Source: Bacillus methanolicus PB1 (lineage in GTDB: Bacteria; Bacillota; Bacilli; Bacillales; Cytobacillaceae). From it: a stretch of 64,000 nucleotides of DNA. Positions 9,051 to 18,169 of the stretch are shown one piece after another. Each line of letters opens with the position of its first letter. Within the stretch, counting starts at the first letter, position 1. The stretch covers positions 744,001-808,000 of the forward strand of contig NZ_AFEU01000002.1 in the NCBI RefSeq assembly GCF_000262755.1, in the 5' to 3' direction. The notes beneath the pieces were generated by a model. That model ran no database searches, had not been told where the DNA came from, and was given only the letters and a program-made list of their open reading frames with translations. Both the position numbers and the translations under genes were made by a program.

Positions 9051-10109
9051 ATGAAAATATTGACGGTTTTAGGTGCAAGGCCTCAATTTATTAAAGCGGC
9101 ACCTGTTTCCAGAGTATTGAGAGAAAAGTATACAGAGCTTATTATCCATACAGGCCAGCATTACGACAGCAATATGTCCGACATTTTTTTTGAAGAATTA
9201 AATATTCCGAAACCGGATTATTACTTAGGAGTAGGGTCCGGAAACCACGGCAAACAGACTGGTGAAATGCTTGCAAAAATAGAAGAAATTATTTTAGAAG
9301 AAAAGCCTGATTACTTGATGGTGTACGGTGATACAAATTCCACGCTGGCCGGCGCCCTCGCGGCAGCAAAGCTGCACATCCCGGTTATTCATATTGAAGC
9401 GGGACTCCGAAGCTTTAATAAGAAAATGCCGGAGGAAATCAACCGGATTATGACTGACCATGTGTCTGAATATTTATTCTGTCCGACAGATACGGCAGTT
9501 GAAAATTTAAGGAACGAAAATATTACACGAAATGTTTTTAATATCGGCGATGTCATGTATGATGCGGTCTTATATAACCGTGGATTAGCAGCTGATAAAT
9601 CGAACATTCTGGAAACACACGGCCTGACTAAAAAAGATTATCATCTCATTACCATACACCGGGCAGAAAATACAGATGATGTTCAAAATATGAAGAATAT
9701 ATTAGAGGCCTTTTCTCAGATTGAAGAGGTTAAGGTTTGGCCAATTCATCCGAGAACGAAAAACAAGCTTTCAAGTTATGGAATTCGTTTAGATGATATT
9801 CCTAATTTAAAAGTTATTGAGCCTGTTGGTTATCTTGATATGCTTACGTTAGAAGCAAATGCGAAAAAGATTATTACCGATTCGGGCGGTGTTCAAAAGG
9901 AAGCTTACTTTATGGAAGTACCTTGCGTAACAGTTCGTGAACAAACCGAATGGGTTGAAACGCTTGAAGAAGATGCCAATATTCTTGTTGGTACAGATGT
10001 CAATAAAATCCTTTCTGCGGTCCGGAAAAATGTCCATCCATCTTATAAAGAAGTATTTGGTGACGGGAAAGCAGCATTCAAAATAGCTGAACTGATCGAA
10101 AAAAGATAA
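9051..10109 (+). CDS. wbpI: Non-hydrolysing UDP-sugar 2-epimerase (WecB/WbpI family)
   Basis: A 352-residue epimerase with the family N-terminus TVLGARPQFIKAAP, the THR/IEAGLRS block near 120-126, the HRAEN motif near 205-209 and the SGGVQKEA loop near 281-288. WecB acts on UDP-GlcNAc, and WbpI converts UDP-GlcNAc3NAcA to the mannuronic epimer. The set wbpA-B-D-E in the same operon favours WbpI activity, but WecB activity cannot be excluded from sequence. The ATG at 9051 is preceded by GGCGAGGTGG. The in-frame GTG at 9042 lies inside that site. Confidence 0.82.
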   Translation: MKILTVLGARPQFIKAAPVSRVLREKYTELIIHTGQHYDSNMSDIFFEELNIPKPDYYLGVGSGNHGKQTGEMLAKIEEIILEEKPDYLMVYGDTNSTLAGALAAAKLHIPVIHIEAGLRSFNKKMPEEINRIMTDHVSEYLFCPTDTAVENLRNENITRNVFNIGDVMYDAVLYNRGLAADKSNILETHGLTKKDYHLITIHRAENTDDVQNMKNILEAFSQIEEVKVWPIHPRTKNKLSSYGIRLDDIPNLKVIEPVGYLDMLTLEANAKKIITDSGGVQKEAYFMEVPCVTVREQTEWVETLEEDANILVGTDVNKILSAVRKNVHPSYKEVFGDGKAAFKIAELIEKR

Positions 10110-10123
10110 AAGGCGGGCAAATC

Positions 10124-11488
10124 ATGCTCTATCTCATTATTTGGATATTAGTATTAGGGGCTTCCGTGTTCTTTTTTAGAAAGGCCGCGGGAAGCCTGTC
10201 CCTTTTAAAACCGAATATGATTTCAATGATCTTTTACTACTCTTTTTTGATCTCCAGTTACATTGGCACTTTGTTCATTGCTGCCGGCATTGACGATTAC
10301 TATATGATCAACCATTTGAAGCATGAAGAATACCGTTGGATTGGTTTTTATACAATTAGTTTCGTCATAGTCATCTTTCCAATGGTCATGTTCATCGTTT
10401 CGAAATTGGCCGGTTTTGATGCAGAGAAAGAGTATAAAAGCTACTTGGAGAAGAGGATCGAACTGCCTTTTAAGGAAAAAAACGAATTTTTCCTAATTTT
10501 CGCAGGCCTTGCATTTATTTCTCTTGCAGCTATCGCTTATACTTTTTTAAAGACTCCTAAAATCCCTATTTTAGAGATATTGATAGGAAACAGCGATTTA
10601 TCTCCCGGTGAACTAAGGGTTGAAGCTCAGCGGAATTTTAGAGGCAACTATATTGTCAGAAATATTTTTGCCATTGCGTTAACTCCGCTCTTGTCGTTTA
10701 TTGCATATGTTTATTCAGTAAAAACGAATCAAATTAAATGGAAGCTGCTATTCCTCAGTCTTTTTGCCGGTTCTATCCTTATTAATATATATGACCTGGC
10801 AAAATCGCCTATTTTCTTCTATTTAATTATGTTTCTGTTGCTGCGCCTTTATGTTGGCAGAATGAAGTTTTCCTGGAAAAGGCTGTTTCTTTGGGGAACG
10901 GCAGGCGCCATCGTATTGGTAAGCATGTATATTGTCATTCAAGGTGTAACCGATTTAGAATCTTATTTTTCTTATAATAAAGGACCGATCGGACGATTAA
11001 TTTTTGCGCAAATTGCACCGACATTTCTTCACCTCGATATTTTTGGGAAATCGCTTCCGTTTTTAAATGGAAGCAGCATGCCTGCAACAATTGTTGAAAT
11101 GTTTGGCATGGATCACGTTCGTTCTGCAAGGCTCGTCATGGCAACCGTCTTTCCGGAAAAAATCGAGGAAGGGACAGCCGGGGTCTTAAATACATTGTTT
11201 ATTGCCGAGGCCTACGCAAACTTTGGTTATCTTGGGATATTAGCCGGAACGCTTTATGTAGCAGTGCTTGTTCAAATACTATATATATCCTTTATCAGGC
11301 TTCCGAAAAACCCTGTATTTTTAAGTTTATTTATTTATTTTACGGTAAACATTCCGAGAACTTTGGTTGGAGGCTTTACAGACTTCTTATTTAATCCGAT
11401 TTGGATTTTTGTCACTTGTTTATTCGCCGGTATTTTATTATTTATACGAATCCGCATTGATCTGGCCAATCTTTGGTTAAAAAAATGA
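10124..11488 (+). CDS. Wzy-like polysaccharide polymerase (O-antigen polymerase type)
   Basis: A 454-residue polytopic membrane protein with about 10-12 hydrophobic segments and a large polar loop around residues 280-350, the general plan of oligosaccharide repeat-unit polymerases. Wzy sequences are poorly conserved, so the call leans on topology and on the co-transcribed flippase, chain-length protein and glycosyltransferases. It lies 14 bases after the epimerase with an AGGCGGGC site before the ATG. It would join flipped repeat units outside the membrane. Confidence 0.65.
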   Translation: MLYLIIWILVLGASVFFFRKAAGSLSLLKPNMISMIFYYSFLISSYIGTLFIAAGIDDYYMINHLKHEEYRWIGFYTISFVIVIFPMVMFIVSKLAGFDAEKEYKSYLEKRIELPFKEKNEFFLIFAGLAFISLAAIAYTFLKTPKIPILEILIGNSDLSPGELRVEAQRNFRGNYIVRNIFAIALTPLLSFIAYVYSVKTNQIKWKLLFLSLFAGSILINIYDLAKSPIFFYLIMFLLLRLYVGRMKFSWKRLFLWGTAGAIVLVSMYIVIQGVTDLESYFSYNKGPIGRLIFAQIAPTFLHLDIFGKSLPFLNGSSMPATIVEMFGMDHVRSARLVMATVFPEKIEEGTAGVLNTLFIAEAYANFGYLGILAGTLYVAVLVQILYISFIRLPKNPVFLSLFIYFTVNIPRTLVGGFTDFLFNPIWIFVTCLFAGILLFIRIRIDLANLWLKK

Positions 11489-11518
11489 TCAAGAGGGAAA
11501 TAGACGAGGAGATATCAT

Positions 11519-12631
11519 ATGAGATCAGTTTTGCTTTATTACCCTTTCCAAATAGCTGAAAATGCAAATAGCGGTTCAAAGCTTCGCCCGAAAGAAATCT
11601 ACAATGCTTTTTTAGAGTGGGGAAGTCAACAAGGCATTGAAATTTTATTGCTGTCCGGTTCTTCGGAAGACAGAGATCAGCAATTCGAGAGATGGAAGAA
11701 ACAAGGGAAGCTTGATGATCTATTGTTTTGTTATATGGAAAATCAAACAATCCCTTTATGGTTAACAGATGCAAACCATATCCCGAAAAAGCCTTTTGTT
11801 GACTTAAAGGTCATGAAATTTTTAAAACAAAGGAATATACCGGTTGGTGTTTTCTATCGTGACGTATATTGGAAATTTGATGAACTTTACCCTTTAAAAG
11901 GCGTTAAAAAGCATATTATGAAGACGATTTACCGGTTGGAAGAAAAGTTTTATGAAAAATATTGCCATGTAATTTTTCTTCCAAGTGAAGCGATGGGCAA
12001 TTTTGTAGAGATTAATCGAAAAAAGGTTGCTTTGCCTCCCGGAGGAAAAAAGCGGGAAAATGTACAAAACCATTCTTCCGGACAAACGGGAAAGGGAATT
12101 TATGTAGGCGGCATAAACAATGAGGATTACGGCCTGTTTTTACTTCTTGATGCCTTGGAGATCGTCAACAAAGAGAAACAGGTTTGTGATTTAACGGTCG
12201 TGTGCCGGCAAGATGAATATGAAAAACTTCCCGGCGCCAAAAAGGAAAGGCTCAAAAATTTGAATGTAACTGTAAAGCACATGAGCGGAGAAGCTTTAAA
12301 TAAGCTCTATCAAGAGATGGACTTTGCTTTTATTCCCCGGTTTAAAAGTACGTACAATGATTTTTCGGTTCCGGTAAAGCTGGTGGAATACCTTTCAAAT
12401 GAATTGCCTGTTGTCGCTACAAATTGTTCTGCCCAAGAGGAAATCATCAATAGAGACGGTTTCGGTGTGATTTGCAAGGATGAGCCAAATTCAATGGCAG
12501 AAGCCATTTTAACGATGATAAAAAATGCTGGACTTTACCGGGAGAACATAAAGGAAACGTTTATTGAAAATCACTCGTGGGCAGCCAGAGTCGAGAAAGT
12601 TGCAAGTGTCCTGTTAAAGGAGGAAATATGA
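11519..12631 (+). CDS. GT-B glycosyltransferase, family GT4-like
   Basis: A 370-residue protein with a Rossmann-like N-terminal half (GSKLRPKEIYNAF near 19-31) and a C-terminal nucleotide-sugar half that carries PVKLVEYLSNELPVVATN (around 285-302), the usual donor-side segment of GT4 enzymes. No signal peptide or membrane segment is seen. One of three glycosyltransferases in the operon, presumably adding one residue of the polymer repeat on the cytoplasmic face. The donor and linkage cannot be read from sequence. GAGGAGAT precedes the ATG. Confidence 0.72.
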   Translation: MRSVLLYYPFQIAENANSGSKLRPKEIYNAFLEWGSQQGIEILLLSGSSEDRDQQFERWKKQGKLDDLLFCYMENQTIPLWLTDANHIPKKPFVDLKVMKFLKQRNIPVGVFYRDVYWKFDELYPLKGVKKHIMKTIYRLEEKFYEKYCHVIFLPSEAMGNFVEINRKKVALPPGGKKRENVQNHSSGQTGKGIYVGGINNEDYGLFLLLDALEIVNKEKQVCDLTVVCRQDEYEKLPGAKKERLKNLNVTVKHMSGEALNKLYQEMDFAFIPRFKSTYNDFSVPVKLVEYLSNELPVVATNCSAQEEIINRDGFGVICKDEPNSMAEAILTMIKNAGLYRENIKETFIENHSWAARVEKVASVLLKEEI

Positions 12632-13710
12632 AAGTCTTATTACTAGCTCCAAGCAAGTCGATACACACGCATAAATGGGCTTTGTTTTACAAAAATAAAG
12701 GAATTGACGTAAAGGTAGTGACATTTTCTGATCATTATTCGGAAGAAAATGCACAAGAAGTCGACACATATGTACTTCCTAAGCTATTACCCGGGAAATT
12801 ATCTTATTTTTCGAGTGTATTTTCTTTAAAGAAAATGCTCAAACAATTTAAGCCTGATATCTTTCATGCTCATTACGTATCAAGCTATGGATATATCGGT
12901 GCTTTAGCCAATTATCATCCTTACTATGTTTCTGTATGGGGAAGAGATATTTTTCAATTTCCCCGGCAAGGCAGCCTTAACCGCAAAATTGTTGAATATA
13001 CACTTGGAAAGGCTGATGTCATTTGTTCGACAAGCCATATCATGGCGAAGGAAACGAACAAATATACAAATAAGAAGATTTTTGTGACGCCATTTGGAGT
13101 CGATTTAAATAAATTCCGCCCAATAGAAGGACCTAAATCTGAAGAGAGAATCACGATAGGAACGGTTAAAGCGCTCTCGGACAAATATGGAATTGCTGAT
13201 TTAATAAAAGCATTTGCAAAAATTTTTGAAACAAATCCGAACACAAATCTGCTCATTGTCGGCGATGGCCCGCAGCGTTCAGAGTATGAACAGTTAGCAA
13301 AGGATCTTGGAATCAGCCATGTGGCCACCTTTACCGGACGGGTGCCTAATGACCGTGTTCCTGAGTACATTAATCAAATGGATATTTTTGCAGTTCCTTC
13401 CACAGAGGACAGCGAGAGTTTTGGAGTTGCAGCGGTAGAAAGCATGGCCTGCGGAGTTCCTGTTGTTGTATCAAATGTTGGAGGGCTTCCTGAGGTTGTT
13501 CTCGATGGGAAAACAGGGTTTGTTGTCCCGAAAGAAAACCATTTGGAACTTGCCAGAGCATTTAGCCTATTAATTGAGGAGCCCCAAAAAAGAAAGGACA
13601 TGGGTTCCGCAGGAATTGAACATGTGAAGGAACACTATAACTGGATTGATAACGCAAATGGAATGCTACACTTGTATGAGGAAACATTGCAGAGGGGGAT
13701 GAAGTCATGA
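12628..13710 (+). CDS. GT4-family glycosyltransferase
   Basis: A 360-residue GT-B enzyme. The C-terminal donor domain has the family motif EDSESFGVAAVESMACG, where two glutamates spaced EX7E contact the nucleotide sugar. GDGPQRSEYEQL near 210 is also typical. The ATG at 12628 overlaps the stop of the previous gene as ATGA, behind AAAGGAGG. A longer upstream frame would lie inside that gene and is rejected. It is probably an alpha-retaining enzyme, as are most GT4 members. Confidence 0.83.
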   Translation: MKVLLLAPSKSIHTHKWALFYKNKGIDVKVVTFSDHYSEENAQEVDTYVLPKLLPGKLSYFSSVFSLKKMLKQFKPDIFHAHYVSSYGYIGALANYHPYYVSVWGRDIFQFPRQGSLNRKIVEYTLGKADVICSTSHIMAKETNKYTNKKIFVTPFGVDLNKFRPIEGPKSEERITIGTVKALSDKYGIADLIKAFAKIFETNPNTNLLIVGDGPQRSEYEQLAKDLGISHVATFTGRVPNDRVPEYINQMDIFAVPSTEDSESFGVAAVESMACGVPVVVSNVGGLPEVVLDGKTGFVVPKENHLELARAFSLLIEEPQKRKDMGSAGIEHVKEHYNWIDNANGMLHLYEETLQRGMKS

Positions 13711-14570
13711 TTAAAAAAGCAGTCATACCTGCAGCAGGGCTTGGAACCCGGTTTTTGCCTGCAACAAAAGCCCAGCCGAAAGAAATGCTGCCAATTGTTG
13801 ATAAGCCTACTATTCAGTATATTATCGAAGAGGCGGTTCAATCCGGAATAGAGGATATTATTATCGTTACCGGAAGAAACAAACGGGCAATCGAAGATCA
13901 TTTTGATAAATCGGTTGAGCTGGAAATGCTTCTCAAAAAAACAGGAAAAAATGACATGCTTGAGATCGTTGAGAATATCTCAAACATGGTAGATATTCAT
14001 TATGTTCGCCAAAAAGAACCGCTTGGCCTCGGACATGCTGTTTTATGTGCAAAGAAATTTATCGGAAATGAGCCGTTTGCCGTTCTGCTTGGCGATGATA
14101 TCATTGACAGTAAAGTTCCGGCTTTGCGCCAAATGATTGACCAATTTAATAACGTTCAATCTAGTATTCTTGGATGCAACGAAGTTCCTCTTACAGAAGT
14201 GAATAAGTATGGAATTGTCGATTATTCAGGCCAGCAAGGCGAACTGTACAAGGTAAACAGCCTCGTTGAAAAGCCGGCTGTGGAGGAAGCACCGTCCACT
14301 CAGGCAATCGTCGGGCGTTATATTTTAACTCCGGCTATTTTTGAAATGCTTGAGAAAGTAATGCCCGACAAAAAAGGCGAGATTCAGTTAACAGATGCAA
14401 TCGACAGCTTGCTTGGAAGAGAGTCTATTTATTCCTACATTATAAAAGGGAAAAGGTATGATGTAGGGGATAAGTTTGGATTCCTTCAAGCCTCAATCGA
14501 TTTTGCCTTGAAGCGGCCGGAGTTAAAGGATAAACTGGAAGCGTATATTAAAAAAATTATTCAAGAATAA
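13707..14570 (+). CDS. galU: UTP-glucose-1-phosphate uridylyltransferase (GalU/GtaB)
   Basis: A 287-residue nucleotidyltransferase making UDP-glucose from UTP and glucose 1-phosphate. The N-terminal signature AAGLGTRFLPATKAQPKEML (9-28) includes the catalytic lysine region. LGDDI near 129 binds metal and VEKP near 188 binds sugar. Length matches B. subtilis GtaB. It overlaps the preceding glycosyltransferase as ATGA. Its place inside the operon suggests UDP-glucose is a direct precursor for the polymer. Confidence 0.93.
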   Translation: MIKKAVIPAAGLGTRFLPATKAQPKEMLPIVDKPTIQYIIEEAVQSGIEDIIIVTGRNKRAIEDHFDKSVELEMLLKKTGKNDMLEIVENISNMVDIHYVRQKEPLGLGHAVLCAKKFIGNEPFAVLLGDDIIDSKVPALRQMIDQFNNVQSSILGCNEVPLTEVNKYGIVDYSGQQGELYKVNSLVEKPAVEEAPSTQAIVGRYILTPAIFEMLEKVMPDKKGEIQLTDAIDSLLGRESIYSYIIKGKRYDVGDKFGFLQASIDFALKRPELKDKLEAYIKKIIQE

Positions 14571-14583
14571 TGGAGATGGGAAA

Positions 14584-15810
14584 ATGAGAGTTATCTACTT
14601 GTGTCAGCATTTTCCCCCTGAAACAGGTGCACCGCAAATAAGGGTTTATGAAGTAAGCAAAGAACTCATTAAAAGAGGCCATCAGGTGGAAGTACTTACA
14701 GCTTTTCCTCATCATCCAAAGGGAGTTATTCCTGAAGAATATAGAGGAATGTTTTATTTATTTGAAGACTGGGACGGGATACCGGTTCATCGGTCATGGA
14801 TCTATCCGTCGCCAAAAGGAAGTTTTTGGAAAAGGTTAGCTTCCTATTTTTCATTTACGTTTAGTGCGTTTTATTCTATTTTTAAATCAAAGCCCACTGA
14901 CGTGATTATTTGCAATTCTCCTCCTTTATTCCTTGGGATCACAGGCTATTTAGGGGCAAAAATTAAAAAGTCAAAGTTTGTATTCAATGTAGCTGATATT
15001 TGGCCTGAGTCCGCTGTGGAACTGGGGATTCTGAAAAATAAAGCGTTTATTCGAATGGCCGAATGTCTTGAAAATTTCCTTTATAAAAAATCGTGGAAAA
15101 TAGCGGCGGCAACTGAAGGAATTAAAGATTACATGATTCGAAAAGGGAAAAATGAGAAAGACGTATTTCTTTTACCGAATGGAGTAAATACGGATACTTT
15201 TCATCCGATTCCAAAAGATGAGGAGTTATTAAAAGAAATAGGCATTGAGAATAAGAAAGTCTTTATGTATGCAGGCACTCTCGGATATGCACAGGGGTTG
15301 GATTCTGTATTAAAAGCTGCTTCTTTATTAAAGGAACGGGAGCCGGATGCTCATTTCTTGTTTGTCGGCGACGGCCAGGAGAGGGAGAAGCTGTTAAAGC
15401 TGAAGGAAGATCTTAAGCTTGATAATGTTACTTTCTACGGTTCTGTTCCCGTTTCCGAAATGCCGAGAATGTTTTCGATTGCTGATTATAGTATTGTTTC
15501 ATTGCGAAATATTGAATTATTTAAAGGTGCAAGGCCTTCAAAAATATTTCCTGCCATCTCTACCGGAACGCCTGTTTTATATTGCGGCGACGGAGAAAGT
15601 GCCGCCATATTGGAAGAATATCAGTGCGGTAAAATTGCCCCTCCGGAGAATCCGGAAGGGATTGCTTCAGCAGCAAGCGAGCTTATGAACGTTTCGAAAA
15701 GCGAATATGAACAAATGTGCCAAAATGGAAGAAAGCTTGCCATTGAGCAATATTCTTGGAAGAGTATTGTGGATGAATTGCTGGAAAATATTCAAGACGC
15801 GCAAAAATAA
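14584..15810 (+). CDS. GT4-family glycosyltransferase, WbuB/WcaI-like
   Basis: A 408-residue GT-B glycosyltransferase. The N-terminus YLCQHFPPETGAPQIRVYE is the acceptor-domain signature of the WbuB/WcaI group. FNVADIWPESAVELG near 137-151 is typical of the same group. The donor domain carries FVGDGQEREKL near 260 and RPSKIFPAISTGTPVLYCG near 317-335. WbuB adds an aminodeoxy sugar to the lipid-linked first residue, so this enzyme may act early in repeat synthesis. It is the last gene of the operon, 13 bases after galU, and is followed by a terminator. Confidence 0.82.
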   Translation: MRVIYLCQHFPPETGAPQIRVYEVSKELIKRGHQVEVLTAFPHHPKGVIPEEYRGMFYLFEDWDGIPVHRSWIYPSPKGSFWKRLASYFSFTFSAFYSIFKSKPTDVIICNSPPLFLGITGYLGAKIKKSKFVFNVADIWPESAVELGILKNKAFIRMAECLENFLYKKSWKIAAATEGIKDYMIRKGKNEKDVFLLPNGVNTDTFHPIPKDEELLKEIGIENKKVFMYAGTLGYAQGLDSVLKAASLLKEREPDAHFLFVGDGQEREKLLKLKEDLKLDNVTFYGSVPVSEMPRMFSIADYSIVSLRNIELFKGARPSKIFPAISTGTPVLYCGDGESAAILEEYQCGKIAPPENPEGIASAASELMNVSKSEYEQMCQNGRKLAIEQYSWKSIVDELLENIQDAQK

Positions 15811-15843
15811 AAGCATCGGGCGGTAAACCTGATGCTTTTTTTA
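15811..15843 (+). terminator. Terminator of the wall-polymer operon
   Basis: AAGCATC-GGG pairs with CCT-GATGCTT around a short loop and is followed by seven T. It lies directly after the stop codon of the last operon gene. Confidence 0.87.
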
Positions 15844-15859
15844 GTCTTTCATTTCGTTT

Positions 15860-16039
15860 ACGAGCCTTTATTTTCATTTATGAGCCCTTGTTTAGATAAA
15901 TGAGCCCTTATTTAAATATATGAGCTTTTATTTTCATATATGAGCCCTTATTTAAATTTATGATCCTTCGTTTAGATAAATGAGCCTTCATTCCGATATA
16001 TGAGCCGTCAATCACATTTATAAGCCTTCATTCCATTAT
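15860..16039. repeat. Tandem array, nine degenerate units of exactly 20 bp (core ATGAGCC)
   Basis: Nine consecutive units, starting at 15860, 15880, 15900 and so on to 16020, each open with ATGAGCC or a one- or two-base variant (ACGAGCC, ATGATCC, ATAAGCC). Each continues with an AT-rich tail of the type YTTRTTTNNATWT. The register never slips. A tenth, weaker unit may lie at 15840-15859. All frames on the plus strand are closed by the TGA in each core, so it is non-coding. A related array of the same period lies at 29283-29442. It sits between convergent genes, just after one terminator and before another. Confidence 0.9.
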
Positions 16040-16044
16040 AGGAA

Positions 16045-16083
16045 CAAAAAAAGTCCGGGCGCGAAGGTGAACGCACGGACTTC
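16045..16083 (-). terminator. Terminator of the SH3b/SpoIID gene pair (minus strand)
   Basis: On the minus strand AAGTCCG-TGCG pairs with CGCC-CGGACTT and is followed by seven T. It lies two bases beyond the stop of the SpoIID-type gene. Confidence 0.85.
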
Positions 16084-16084
16084 C

Positions 16085-17404
16085 TTATTTCGATACCGTT
16101 GTCCCTTTAAAATAATGGGCGAGAATTTGTTCTGCTTTCCAGCCTTTTTCTGCAAATCCTTTCGCACCATACTGGCTCATTCCAACCCGGTGCCCCCAGC
16201 CTTTTCCGTTCAAGGTGACAGAAATAATTCCTGTTCCTTCATTCGTAATCGTACCTGAAGATGTCTGGATTGAAACTTTAGAATCTGTTAAAGCAATCTG
16301 GCCATTTGTTGTTTGGACCGTCTGCCCCTTTAACTGAGATAAAGGAACAGTACCGCTTGCAGTTTGGACAGATAAATCACTTTGCGCTTTAGATACTTTT
16401 ATGTCAAACCAGTTTGAATATAAAGAATTATAATGGCTTGCGCTTTGGAGCGGGAAAAGTTTTCTGATAGCAGACTCATTTCCGGTTATCGTTTTATCAC
16501 CGGATGAGGTTTTCACTGTAACTCCTCTGACTTCTCCGTTCGCTCCGGTTTTTGAAAGGGTAATCTCATTAAGGACAGTAGAACTATTTGTAAAACCGAA
16601 TGATTTAAGTATATCAGCAGCGGAATAAGTGACGCTCCAATTGCTGTATGGAGATGATTCATAAGGATCCTCTACTGAAACAAGGTATGGATAGTATTTT
16701 TGGTCTGAATTCCAAACGTCGCCGACATTCGCTGTTCTTCCGCCGCTTGTTGAATGGAAGAATGCCTGAATTGGTTTTCCGTTGTATTTAACCATCAATC
16801 CTTCCGTTTCTTTAATGGCTTCATTTGTACGGGGGTCCTCTGCTGTATATCCACGGTAAACCTGACTGGCCGCTGTGCTTGTAAGCATCATAGTATTGGC
16901 TGCATAGCTTCGGGCAGCAATGGCTTGCGCTTTAAGCGCTTCTTTTGGCCAAGAGGCAGGCATTTCACTCGGAACAACGCCTTTTAAATAGTCTTCCATA
17001 TCAAGGATATTAATTAATTCCGTCTTGCTTCCATTAGGCTTAAGATAAAAGCTTCCGCGGTAAGATAAACCGTTGCTTACTTTTGCAATTGACAGGATGC
17101 TGCCGGCCAATTCTTGCAAATCAAAACCTTTTGCTGATTTTTGGCTGAAGCCGGTGTAGCTGACAGTAATTTCCGTGCTATCTTTTTTTATTGTTAAAAC
17201 CGTACCTTGAGGGATGATCGTTTCACCGCCGGAATCTTTGTTATACAACTGATATGTACCATTTAAAGTAATTGTAAAGTTATCTGACAAGTAAACAGAC
17301 ACATTCACTTCATTTGGATAGCGAACCGGTTCCGCTGCTTTTGCGAACGATGGAAAAGTACTAATGATTAGCAAAATACTAAACAAATAAACTATTTTTT
17401 TCAA
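16085..17404 (-). CDS. SpoIID/LytB-domain protein, secreted
   Basis: A 439-residue exported protein. Residues 1-23 form a signal peptide (KK, hydrophobic core, AKA cut site). The SpoIID core follows, with YLKGVVPSEMPASWPKEALKAQAIAARSY near 138-166 and the distal GKGWGHRVGMSQYGAKG motif near 402-418. SpoIID proteins act on peptidoglycan (lytic transglycosylase in SpoIID itself). In B. subtilis the related LytB enhances the LytC amidase. A LytC-type amidase lies two genes upstream here, so a wall-turnover partnership is likely. The start is TTG at 17404 behind GAGGTGAGG, two bases after the preceding stop. Confidence 0.87.
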   Translation of the reverse strand: MKKIVYLFSILLIISTFPSFAKAAEPVRYPNEVNVSVYLSDNFTITLNGTYQLYNKDSGGETIIPQGTVLTIKKDSTEITVSYTGFSQKSAKGFDLQELAGSILSIAKVSNGLSYRGSFYLKPNGSKTELINILDMEDYLKGVVPSEMPASWPKEALKAQAIAARSYAANTMMLTSTAASQVYRGYTAEDPRTNEAIKETEGLMVKYNGKPIQAFFHSTSGGRTANVGDVWNSDQKYYPYLVSVEDPYESSPYSNWSVTYSAADILKSFGFTNSSTVLNEITLSKTGANGEVRGVTVKTSSGDKTITGNESAIRKLFPLQSASHYNSLYSNWFDIKVSKAQSDLSVQTASGTVPLSQLKGQTVQTTNGQIALTDSKVSIQTSSGTITNEGTGIISVTLNGKGWGHRVGMSQYGAKGFAEKGWKAEQILAHYFKGTTVSK

Positions 17405-17405
17405 T

Positions 17406-18089
17406 TTACCTCACCTCGCCAAGGCCGCCAAAGATCCAGCCTTTAACACCTGATGAGGTTTCAACATTATACCAGGTTTCACCCTTTGCATTAACAAAAG
17501 TTTGAATGTATTTTAAAGTTGTTCCCTTTTTAATGAGTTGAATGGTTGAATAGCTGGTAGATGCACCTCTGCGCAGTTGAACATCACCCGTTGCAATAAC
17601 TTGGGTTGGTCCAGAGGCTGATGGTTTCGATGTTGAAACATCGCCGGAGAAAACCCATCCTTTTACTGTAGAAGAAATTTCTACACGATACCATAGCCCG
17701 GTAGAGGCATGAAAAGAACCGATCACCTTTAGTGCTGATCCCGCAGGTTTTGTTGCAATTACTTTATAATTTTTTGCTGCCCCTGAATGTATGGTTACAG
17801 AACTCTTAACCGTATAAACGGTTGATGGCAATTGTCCATTCGCTGGAGGATTCCCTATTTTAGATATTTGCGTTTTCAAATTGTTTATTTCTTGCTGCTG
17901 AGAAGCAACTTTTGACTCTAAATCGGCTATTTTTGTTTTCATAGGATTAATTTGAGATGTTACCCACTCAACACTCGCTAAAACCACGTTGCTGGCAGCG
18001 TCCATGCCTTTAGGCGTGAACATATACGCTCCTGCTCCAATCCCTAATGTTAATGCACCGGCAGCGACAATTTTTTTAATACGGCTCAT
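17406..18089 (-). CDS. Membrane-anchored or secreted SH3b-domain protein
   Basis: A 227-residue protein. Residues 6-26 form a hydrophobic N-terminal anchor or signal. Residues 50-80 form a short coiled coil (DLESKVASQQQEINNLKTQI). Two bacterial SH3 domains follow, near 95-150 and 165-225, each ending with a WYRVE/WYNVE...KGWVFSG-type strand. SH3b domains bind cell-wall peptides. No catalytic domain is present, so it is likely a wall-binding partner of the SpoIID and amidase neighbours rather than an enzyme. It lies directly upstream of the SpoIID gene with one base between. AGGAGG precedes the ATG. Confidence 0.75.
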   Translation of the reverse strand: MSRIKKIVAAGALTLGIGAGAYMFTPKGMDAASNVVLASVEWVTSQINPMKTKIADLESKVASQQQEINNLKTQISKIGNPPANGQLPSTVYTVKSSVTIHSGAAKNYKVIATKPAGSALKVIGSFHASTGLWYRVEISSTVKGWVFSGDVSTSKPSASGPTQVIATGDVQLRRGASTSYSTIQLIKKGTTLKYIQTFVNAKGETWYNVETSSGVKGWIFGGLGEVR

Positions 18090-18122
18090 TTTTTAAAAAA
18101 ACCTCCTGATTGATGATTAGAA

Positions 18123-18169
18123 AAAAATGATTTGGGCAAGAGAGAAATGCACAATCCCAAATCATTTTT
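18123..18169 (-). terminator. Long hairpin between the amidase and SH3b genes
   Basis: AAAAATGATTTGGG and CCCAAATCATTTTT are perfect 14-base arms around a 19-base loop, with T runs on both strands. It should terminate the amidase transcript. It also lies only about 35 bases before the SH3b start, so it may act as an attenuator for that pair, because no good promoter is seen between hairpin and gene. Confidence 0.8.

Noticed and set aside
15860-16039. CRISPR array
   Set aside because: Units are contiguous 20-mers without unique spacers, and no cas genes are present in the window.
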